64,000 nt of DNA from Candidatus Aminicenantota bacterium. Lineage in GTDB: Bacteria; Acidobacteriota; Aminicenantia; Aminicenantales; UBA4085. The translations under genes and the position numbers were made by a program. Below are positions 57,114 to 64,000 of this stretch, piece after piece (positions within the stretch are counted from its first letter, which is position 1; each line of letters opens with the position of its first letter). Location: NCBI GenBank assembly GCA_026393895.1, contig JAPKZG010000051.1:1-64000 (forward strand), read 5' to 3'. The notes under the pieces were generated by a model, which saw nothing but the letters and a program-made list of their open reading frames with translations, searched no databases and had not been told where the DNA came from.

Positions 57114-57655
57114 TGGAGGACCTCTCCCTCCACGTTCTCGACATCGCCGAGAATTCCATCGCCGCGGGGGCGACCCTGATCATAGTGACCATCAACGAAA
57201 GCAGGAAACGGAATCTCCTGACCCTCCGCGTGGCCGACAACGGCCGGGGCATGTCCCGGGCCGAACTCCGCCGGGCGCGGGATCCGTTCTTCACGACGAA
57301 AGAGAAGCGCACCGGCCTGGGGCTCCCCCTCCTGGCCCAGACGGCCGAGCAATGCGGAGGAGGCCTGACCATAACGACGAGGCCCGGAAAGGGGACGCGG
57401 GTCGAGGCCCGTTTCTTCTACCGCCATATCGACAGGCCGCCATTGACCAACATGCGGGGAACCATGATGGCCCTGGTTTTCGGTCATCCGGAAATCGACT
57501 TCCGCTATCGCCATCGACGGGACGGCCGGATCTTCGCCTTCGCCAGCCGCCGCTTCATCCCGGCGCGCCTGGCGGCAGGGGGGCTGGCCCCGGAGACAAT
57601 CGGACGGGTCAGGAGACATCTCGGCGCCGGCCTGCGAAGGATCGGAACGACGTAA
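57110..57655 (+). CDS. Histidine-kinase-like ATPase (HATPase_c) protein
   Basis: HVLDIAENSIAAGATLI (N-box), VADNGRGMSRAEL (G1), TKEKRTGLGLPLLAQTAEQCGGGLTI (G2). Confidence 0.88.
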   Translation: MMEDLSLHVLDIAENSIAAGATLIIVTINESRKRNLLTLRVADNGRGMSRAELRRARDPFFTTKEKRTGLGLPLLAQTAEQCGGGLTITTRPGKGTRVEARFFYRHIDRPPLTNMRGTMMALVFGHPEIDFRYRHRRDGRIFAFASRRFIPARLAAGGLAPETIGRVRRHLGAGLRRIGTT

Positions 57656-57751
57656 TCGCCTCGGCTTCCGGCCCGCTTAAGCCCGGGGAAAACTCCAAAA
57701 AACAAGGCCTTTTTTGGGAAAATGCCCGGATTTTCCGGCCTTGGCGGGGAC

Positions 57752-57781
57752 TTGACAAAGACAAAACCGTTTTGTTATAAC
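57752..57781 (+). promoter_or_regulatory. Candidate sigma70 promoter with dyad ACAAAA-CCG-TTTTGT in the spacer
   Basis: TTGACA (57752-57757), 17-nt spacer, TTATAA (57775-57780). Dyad at 57761-57775. Confidence 0.6.
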
Positions 57782-57789
57782 TCGACCTT

Positions 57790-57809
57790 AATTTAATGCG
57801 CATCAAATT
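57790..57809. promoter_or_regulatory. Imperfect 20-bp palindrome AATTTAATGCGCATCAAATT just downstream of the promoter
   Basis: One mismatched pair around the core ATGCGCAT. Confidence 0.4.
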
Positions 57810-57989
57810 TTTAGTGTGGCGATTGATCGATAGCCTTCTCGGGCTGCAGGACGTTGCTTCGCCCGGAACAGGGCGACCTGTCACCGGAACCCGATCTCCC
57901 GTCCCGCGCCGCAGCTGTACCGTGTTTCCGGACTTTCCCGTTCTATCCCACCCGGTCAAACCCCAATTCTCGATCAAGGAGGGAACATT

Positions 57990-58493
57990 GTGAACGTCCC
58001 CCAAGAAAGACTCCAGTCCATCGTCGAGAAGCACCACAGCAACAAGAAAAACCTGATTGCCACGCTCCTGGATATCCAGGAGGAATTCCACTACCTGCCC
58101 CCCGACTCCCTCCGTTATGTCGCCCGCGCCCTGGGCATGCCCCTCATCGACATCATCGGAGTGTCCACGTTCTATCGCGCCTTCAGCCTCACGCCCCGGG
58201 GCGAACACACCTGCCTGGTGTGCATGGGGACGGCCTGCCACGTGCGCGGCGGCCCGAAAATCCTGGAGGAATTCGAGCGGCGGCTGTCCATCAAGTCCGG
58301 GGAAACGACGCCTGACGGCCGATTCACGCTGGAGACCGTCGCGTGCCTGGGGTGCTGCGCCATCGGGCCCGTCGTCACCGTAGACGGCGAATACTTCGGC
58401 CACACCAGCATCCGCAAGGTCAACACCATCCTGAAGAAATACCAGAGGTCGGAGAAAGCCGCGCCCAAGGCGGACGAGTCCCCAGCGTCCTGA
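57990..58493 (+). CDS. NuoE/HydC-like thioredoxin-fold 2Fe-2S subunit (GTG start)
   Basis: LIATLLDIQEEFHYLPPDSLRYVARALGMPLIDIIGVSTFYRAF; CMGTACHVRGG; ETVACLGCCAIGPVVTVDGEYFG. Confidence 0.92.
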   Translation: MNVPQERLQSIVEKHHSNKKNLIATLLDIQEEFHYLPPDSLRYVARALGMPLIDIIGVSTFYRAFSLTPRGEHTCLVCMGTACHVRGGPKILEEFERRLSIKSGETTPDGRFTLETVACLGCCAIGPVVTVDGEYFGHTSIRKVNTILKKYQRSEKAAPKADESPAS

Positions 58494-58538
58494 CCGGCCG
58501 CTGTCGACCGGGAGAACGGAATACAGAAAGGAGTTCCG

Positions 58539-59036
58539 ATGGCTGATAAAAAGAGACCTGCCAAGAAGAAAGCCGGGAAAAAGACTCCGGTCAAAAAGAA
58601 ACCCATCCCCAAGAAAGCCGCGGCTCCCAAAGCGGCGGCCGCTCCGGCTCCGGGGAAGAAGCTCACCATCCAGGACCTGGCCCAGATCCGCGACAAGACC
58701 CGGGCTCTCCTGACCATCCGGGAAGGCCAGGGCCGGGCCAAAGTGACGGTCCACATGGGCACTTGCGGGATCGCCGCCGGGGCCCGCGAGGTCATGGACG
58801 CCCTGCTCGACGAGATGCAGAAGCGGAAGATCAAGGACGTGGTCGTCACGACCTCGGGCTGCGTCGGGTTGTGCAGCCGGGAGCCCATGGCTACGGTCGA
58901 GATCGCCGGCGAACCCCCGGTCAAGTATGTCGACATGGATGCCCAGAAGATCCGCAAGGTCCTGGTCGACCACGTGCTGAAAGGACACTTGGTGAAGGAA
59001 TACGCCCTGGCTGTCGGAAACGAAATGCTGTTCTGA
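58539..59036 (+). CDS. 2Fe-2S thioredoxin-like ferredoxin with Lys/Ala/Pro-rich N-terminal tail
   Basis: Tail MADKKRPAKKKAGKKTPVKKKPIPKKAAAPKAAAAPAPGKK. Then VHMGTCGIAAGAREV...TTSGCVGLCSREP. Confidence 0.85.
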   Translation: MADKKRPAKKKAGKKTPVKKKPIPKKAAAPKAAAAPAPGKKLTIQDLAQIRDKTRALLTIREGQGRAKVTVHMGTCGIAAGAREVMDALLDEMQKRKIKDVVVTTSGCVGLCSREPMATVEIAGEPPVKYVDMDAQKIRKVLVDHVLKGHLVKEYALAVGNEMLF

Positions 59037-59039
59037 GAG

Positions 59040-60875
59040 GTGCCCTTGAAACAATATCGTACTCATTTGCTCGTGTGCGCCGGGACGGGGTGCGTGTCCT
59101 GCGGATCGTTCAAGATCAAGGAAGCCCTGGAAAAGGAAGTCCGGAAGCGGAAGCTCGAGGATGAGGTCATGATCATCGCTACGGGCTGCAACGGATTCTG
59201 CGAGCGGGGCCCTATCCTCATGGTCCACCCCGACGGGATCTTCTACCAGCAACTCAAGGTCGAGGACGTCCCCCACCTTATCGAGGAGCATATCCTCAAG
59301 GGCCGCCCGGTCAAGAGACTAATGTATGTCCCCCCCGCGGAGAAACAGCCGATCCCCAAGATGAAGGACATCGAGTTCTTCAAGCACCAGCGGCTGATCG
59401 TGCTCCGCAACCGGGGACGGATCGACCCGGAGAAGGTCGAAGAATACATCGCCTTCGACGGCTATGAAGCCCTGGGCAAAGCCCTGTCCGAGATGACGCC
59501 CGAGGCGATCATCGAGGAGATCACAGCCTCCGGGCTTCGGGGACGGGGCGGCGCGGGCTTTCCCACCGGCAAGAAGTGGCTGATCTGCCGCCAGGCCAAG
59601 GGCTCACCCAAGTACCTGATCTGCAACGGCGACGAAGGCGACCCGGGCGCGTTCATGGACCGGTCCGTTCTCGAGGCCGACCCCCACGCCGTCCTGGAAG
59701 GGATGGTCATCGGGGCCAAGGCCGTCGGCGCGGAGAAAGGCTTCATCTACATCCGTCATGAGTATCCCCTGGCCTTGAAACGCATGGACATCGCCGTCCG
59801 CCAGGCCCGAGACAGGGGATTGCTGGGCCAGGATATCCTGGGTATGGGATTCGATTTCGACGTGGAGATCGTCCAGGGCGCAGGGGCCTTCGTCTCCGGC
59901 GAAGAGACGGCCCTTATCGCTTCCGTGGAGGGCCGGATCGCCATGCCCCATCAGCGCCCCCCCTACCCTGCCCAGAAGGGCCTGTGGGGCAAGCCGACGG
60001 TCATCAACAACGTCGAGACATGGGCCACAGTGCCCAACATCATCCGCCGCGGGTCGAAGTGGTTCTCGAGCCTGGGAACCAAGACCAGCAAGGGGACGAA
60101 GATCTTCTCCCTGGTGGGCAAGATCAACAACACCGGGCTGGTCGAGGTCCCGATGGGCATCACACTCAAGGATATCATCTACGGCATCGGCGGCGGCATC
60201 CCCGAAGGCCGGAAATTCAAGGCCATCCAGATCGGCGGACCTTCGGGCGGCTGCATTCCCAAGAAGCTGATCGACCTGCCCATTGACTACGAAAGCCTGA
60301 CCGAAGCCGGGGCCATGATGGGCTCGGGCGGCATGATCGTCATGGACGACAAGACCTGCATGGTCGACGTGGCCAAGTACTTCCTCAACTTCCTCCGGGA
60401 TGAATCCTGCGGCAAGTGCGTGTCCTGCCGCGAGGGCACCCAGCGCATGTGGGAAATCGTCAAGAACATCACCGAGGGAAAGGGCACGGAGGCCGACCTC
60501 AAGCTGCTGGAAGAGGTGGCCCTGGCCTGCAAGGACGCCTCGATGTGCGCCCTCGGCCAGACGGCGGCCAACCCGGTCCTGTCCACCCTACGCTACTTCC
60601 GCCACGAATACGAGACCCACATCCATGAAAAGCGCTGTCCGGCGGGTGTCTGCACCAAGCTCATCCGCTATGTGGTCATCCCCAGCGCCTGCACCGGCTG
60701 CCTGGCCTGCAAGAACTCCTGCCCCTCTGACGCCATCCGCGGAACGCTCAAGGACGCCCATCTCATCGACCAGAGCAAGTGCATCAAGTGCGGGGCCTGT
60801 TTCGAAGCCTGCAAGTTCGAGGCGATCGAAACCGAGCGGCAACCGGCCATTGCCATCGTGGAGGAAGTCCGATGA
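59040..60875 (+). CDS. NuoF/HydB-like flavoprotein subunit with N-terminal 2Fe-2S and C-terminal 2x[4Fe-4S] domains (GTG start)
   Basis: CAGTGCVSCG; GLRGRGGAGFPTGKKW; ICNGDEGDPGAFMDR; ESCGKCVSCREGTQRM; CTGCLACKNSCPSDAI; CIKCGACFEACKFEAI. Confidence 0.95.
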   Translation: MPLKQYRTHLLVCAGTGCVSCGSFKIKEALEKEVRKRKLEDEVMIIATGCNGFCERGPILMVHPDGIFYQQLKVEDVPHLIEEHILKGRPVKRLMYVPPAEKQPIPKMKDIEFFKHQRLIVLRNRGRIDPEKVEEYIAFDGYEALGKALSEMTPEAIIEEITASGLRGRGGAGFPTGKKWLICRQAKGSPKYLICNGDEGDPGAFMDRSVLEADPHAVLEGMVIGAKAVGAEKGFIYIRHEYPLALKRMDIAVRQARDRGLLGQDILGMGFDFDVEIVQGAGAFVSGEETALIASVEGRIAMPHQRPPYPAQKGLWGKPTVINNVETWATVPNIIRRGSKWFSSLGTKTSKGTKIFSLVGKINNTGLVEVPMGITLKDIIYGIGGGIPEGRKFKAIQIGGPSGGCIPKKLIDLPIDYESLTEAGAMMGSGGMIVMDDKTCMVDVAKYFLNFLRDESCGKCVSCREGTQRMWEIVKNITEGKGTEADLKLLEEVALACKDASMCALGQTAANPVLSTLRYFRHEYETHIHEKRCPAGVCTKLIRYVVIPSACTGCLACKNSCPSDAIRGTLKDAHLIDQSKCIKCGACFEACKFEAIETERQPAIAIVEEVR

Positions 60876-61570
60876 TCAAGTTCCTCTTGAACAACCTCGA
60901 GGTTCAGGTCGAAGAAGGCTCGACCATCCTGGACGCGGCCAAGTTTTACGGTCTGGAGATCCCGACCCTGTGCGACCATGAGGGCCTGAAGCCCTTCGGC
61001 GGCTGCCGGCTGTGCCTGGTCGAGATCGGCCGGGCGCCCGGGACCAAGCTGGTGGCCTCCTGCACCTACTCGGTGGAAGAGGGCCTGGTGGTCCACACCG
61101 ACACCAAGCGAGTCGTGGAGGCCCGGCGGATGATGATCGAGCTCATGCTCTCCACCGCGCCCTACTCCAAGGTCCTCCAGGACCTAGCTTCCTTGTACGG
61201 CGTGAAGCAGATGCGCTTCGAGCCCCGCAACGAGGAATGCGTCTACTGCGGGTTGTGCATCCGGATGTGCGACGAGCAGATGGACGCCCAGGCCATCGGC
61301 TTCCAGAACCGCGGCTACAAGCGGAAGATCGGGACTCCGTTCGACATGAAGTCCGAGCAGTGCCGGCTGTGCGGGGCCTGCATGTACATTTGCCCGGCTT
61401 GCCAGCTGCGCTGCCAGGGTCCGCAGGCGGATACGGCCCTCTGCAACGCCTGCCTGACCATGGACCCCACCTGCCTCGACGCCTTCGACGAGATCCAGTG
61501 CTGGATGTATGACGCAGGACGGTGCGGGACCTGTGTTCCGAAGGATTCGGAGCAGGCTAAAAAATCGTGA
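60872..61570 (+). CDS. NuoG/HydA N-terminal-like iron-sulfur protein lacking an H-cluster domain
   Basis: 2Fe-2S CDHEGLKPFGGCRLCLVEI...CTYSV. CVYCGLCIRMCDEQM, CRLCGACMYICPACQLRCQ. Stops at 232 aa with no TSCCP/PC..K/C..GC motifs. Confidence 0.9.
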   Translation: MIKFLLNNLEVQVEEGSTILDAAKFYGLEIPTLCDHEGLKPFGGCRLCLVEIGRAPGTKLVASCTYSVEEGLVVHTDTKRVVEARRMMIELMLSTAPYSKVLQDLASLYGVKQMRFEPRNEECVYCGLCIRMCDEQMDAQAIGFQNRGYKRKIGTPFDMKSEQCRLCGACMYICPACQLRCQGPQADTALCNACLTMDPTCLDAFDEIQCWMYDAGRCGTCVPKDSEQAKKS

Positions 61571-61648
61571 TCCGGAGAACCGTTATGGATACTATCGCTC
61601 TTCATTCAACTTTAAAAATCGGAACACCAAGGGACTAAGGAGGTCACC

Positions 61649-63226
61649 ATGTCTTACACAAAACTCAATCGGAGCGCAGCCACCCTCACCAAGAATAGAA
61701 CCGAAGGGTCGATCAGCCCCTTCAGCGGCATGTGCGTCACGTGCGTGGACGGCTGCATCGGGATGTGCGAAATCGGGAAATCAGCCTACCGGGCGGCCGA
61801 GGTCCTCTATCCCCAGCCGTTCGGGATCATCACCGCCGGCGCGGAAAAGGAATATCCCTACGACCTGTCCCATTTCTCGATCATGGGGACGGCCGCCGGG
61901 GCCTACGGCTGCGAGGCCGATTCCGACAAGGCGACGTTCGAGAAGGTTTCGACCGAGACGGCGATCGGCCGGAACAAGGACATCAAGCTCAAGCTGCCGT
62001 TCATCGTCCCCGGCATGGGCTCGACAAACGTGGCCAAGAACAACTGGCCCGGGATCGCCATCGGCGCGGCCATCACCGGAACCATCCTGACCGTCGGCGA
62101 AAACGTCTGCGGGATGGACGAGGAATCCGAAATCAAGAACGGCCGCGTCCTGCGTTCCCCGGACATGGAAATGCGGATCAAAACCTTCCAGAACTGGTCG
62201 GACGGCTACGGCGAAGTTGTCGTCCAGGCCAACGTCGAGGACACGCGGCTTGGCATCCAGGAGTACGCCATCGAAAAGCTGGGCGTGGAAACCGTCGAGC
62301 TCAAATGGGGCCAGGGAGCCAAGGACATCGGCGGCGAAGTCAAGATCAAGAGCCTGAAAAAGGCCCAGGAGCTCAAGCGCCGCGGGTACATCGTCCTCCC
62401 CGACCCGGAAGACCCCAACATCATTTCCGCCTTTGAAAAAGGAAGCTTCAAGGAATTCGAGCGCCACTCCCGGCTGGGCATGGTCGAGGAGGAGACGTTC
62501 ATGAAGCGGGTTGAGGAGCTGCGCAAGGCCGGGGCCAAGCACGTGTTCCTGAAGACCGGCGCCTACCGGCCGGCCGACCTCGCCCGGGCGGTCAAGTTCG
62601 CCTCCAAGGCCAAGCTCGACCTGTTAACGGTCGACGGGGCCGGCGGCGGGACGGGCATGAGCCCCTGGCGGATGATGAACGAATGGGGCGTCCCCAGCGT
62701 CGAGCTCTGGAGCCTGACCTACAAATACGCCAAGATGCTGGACAAGAAAGGCGAGTACGTTCCGGACCTCTGCTTCGCCGGCGGCGTCACCTTCGAGGAC
62801 CAGATCTTCAAGGCCCTGTCCCTGGGCGCGCCGTACGTCAAGGCGGTCGGCATGGCCCGCAGCGTCGTCGCCGCGGCCATGGTCGGCAAAACCATCGGCA
62901 AGCGGGTCGCCGAAGGGCAGATCCCGGTTTACGTCGAGCGGTTCGGCGGCAGCGTGGACGAAATCTTCGTCACGGCGCCCGAGCTCAAGCGGCGCTTCGG
63001 CAAGCGCTACGCCGACCTTCCGCCCGGCGCCATGGGCGTCTACAGTTATTTCGCCCGGCTGAGCCAGGGCCTGCGGCAGCTGATGGCCGGCGCCCGCAAG
63101 TTCGGCCTGTCCTACATCACCCGGGACGACATCGTCTCCCTGACCAAGGACATGGCCGACCTCAGCGGCGTCCCCTACATCATGGATGCCGACAAGGACG
63201 AGGTGGAAAAGATCCTCAAGGGCTGA
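61649..63226 (+). CDS. FMN-binding glutamate synthase-family protein
   Basis: N-terminal CVTCVDGCIGMC. LDLLTVDGAGGGTGMSPWRMMNEWGVPS. LCFAGGVTFEDQIFKALSLGAPYVKAVGMARSVV. Confidence 0.9.
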   Translation: MSYTKLNRSAATLTKNRTEGSISPFSGMCVTCVDGCIGMCEIGKSAYRAAEVLYPQPFGIITAGAEKEYPYDLSHFSIMGTAAGAYGCEADSDKATFEKVSTETAIGRNKDIKLKLPFIVPGMGSTNVAKNNWPGIAIGAAITGTILTVGENVCGMDEESEIKNGRVLRSPDMEMRIKTFQNWSDGYGEVVVQANVEDTRLGIQEYAIEKLGVETVELKWGQGAKDIGGEVKIKSLKKAQELKRRGYIVLPDPEDPNIISAFEKGSFKEFERHSRLGMVEEETFMKRVEELRKAGAKHVFLKTGAYRPADLARAVKFASKAKLDLLTVDGAGGGTGMSPWRMMNEWGVPSVELWSLTYKYAKMLDKKGEYVPDLCFAGGVTFEDQIFKALSLGAPYVKAVGMARSVVAAAMVGKTIGKRVAEGQIPVYVERFGGSVDEIFVTAPELKRRFGKRYADLPPGAMGVYSYFARLSQGLRQLMAGARKFGLSYITRDDIVSLTKDMADLSGVPYIMDADKDEVEKILKG

Positions 63227-63252
63227 GACCGAACGGCGCGATAAGGAAAAGA

Positions 63253-63288
63253 AGGGGACGGAGGTTCGCCTCCGTCCCTTGTTATTTT
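63253..63288 (+). terminator. Rho-independent-type terminator
   Basis: GGGACGGAGG-TTCG-CCTCCGTCCC hairpin, then TTGTTATTTT. Confidence 0.8.
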
Positions 63289-63552
63289 CGGTGGTTTTTG
63301 CGGTTTCCGTTGAAATTGACGGCACCGGACGACCGGCGGAACAATACCTGCGTGGTCAAGCGGGGAGGTTCACCACCCGGGGCGGTGATTGAAGCACCGT
63401 GGATAAAAAAAATTTCCTCTATGGGGAATGATTCGCATATGATCGAAACCGAGATTAAGAACCGAGATTAAGATTATAATACGGAGAAGAGCATTTCGTT
63501 TCCGGGGACGGAATGGTCATATTCGAGGAAAGAAATCCCGGGGAGGCGTCTG

Positions 63553-64000
63553 ATGACTGTGTTAAAATCGCCCTATCTCGAAAAAATCGACGCGAGGGGA
63601 AAGTTACAAGTTTGGATCGTGGATGGAAGCTTTATCCGGACCCATATCGACGAAGAGTTCACGAACTTCGGCCATCACTTGGCCTTTCCGTATATTCCGG
63701 AGAACGAATTCTGGATTGACCGCGAAGCCCAGCATGACGAACGAAAGTTTTTTATCGAGCACATGCTGGTCGAACATCGCTTGATGGCCAAAGGGATGAA
63801 ATATGACGAAGCCCTGGTCATCGCCGACCGGAGCGAACGACGGGAGCGTCGCCGCGCCGGCGATATCCGTCGCTTCACCGGCGGCGGAAATAGGTTGCCG
63901 GACGGGCATAACGTCCACGAGAGGCTTTGGAAGACGTTGGAGAGCGGAATCAAAGTCTGGATCGTCAACGGCCGGCTCGTCCGCAGCGTTTTTGATATTG
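63553..64000 (+). CDS. Hypothetical protein with repeated VWIVDG module (3' end outside window)
   Basis: Open frame from ATG 63553 to the window end. Internal repeat KLQVWIVDGSFIRTHID... and IKVWIVNGRLVRSVFDI. Confidence 0.55.
   Translation, partial: MTVLKSPYLEKIDARGKLQVWIVDGSFIRTHIDEEFTNFGHHLAFPYIPENEFWIDREAQHDERKFFIEHMLVEHRLMAKGMKYDEALVIADRSERRERRRAGDIRRFTGGGNRLPDGHNVHERLWKTLESGIKVWIVNGRLVRSVFDI

Noticed and set aside
1-64000. CRISPR arrays, rRNA operons, prophage or complete IS elements
   Set aside because: No direct-repeat arrays, rRNA signature sequence, phage structural genes or transposase ORFs were recognised.

Overview
A 64 kb GC-rich bacterial chromosomal window. Its gene content resembles anaerobic Acidobacteriota or Aminicenantes-like genomes, but that taxonomy is inference only. 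Main contents in order: (1) a compact histidine operon with a HisH-HisF fusion (5'-truncated by the window edge), a HisA-HisI-HisE triple fusion, and hisD. (2) Mixed housekeeping and accessory genes: TrxR-like flavoprotein, B12-radical SAM with a tandem-MerR regulator, a nucleotidyltransferase pair, creatininase-like and PDZ-aspartyl protease proteins, MarR plus Lnt-like, an AOS-family enzyme plus SDR, a cNMP-domain/aspartase fusion, ZIP transporter, TrmL, POT transporter, M48 peptidase, and a SecA-like paralogue. (3) A marR-hgcA-hgcB mercury-methylation operon. (4) A secreted cysteine-protease region with a roughly 0.5 kb segmental duplication and gene relics. (5) An amidohydrolase, a frameshifted alpha-amylase-family gene, AddAB-like helicase-nucleases, an SthA-like flavoprotein and an S9 peptidase. 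(6) A 9 kb [FeFe]-hydrogenase-like locus: DRTGG / HATPase / HydS-like H-cluster protein / DRTGG / PHP / HATPase, then NuoE / 2Fe-2S / NuoF / NuoG-N-like. In this locus the position expected for the catalytic HydA H-cluster domain is occupied by an FMN glutamate-synthase-type protein. Strongest leads: the hydrogenase-like locus without HydA, the marR-hgcAB operon, the histidine enzyme fusions, the cNMP-aspartase fusion, and two non-coding inverted-repeat (MITE-like) elements. No rRNA, tRNA or CRISPR array was recognised. All family calls come from reading motifs, not from database searches.
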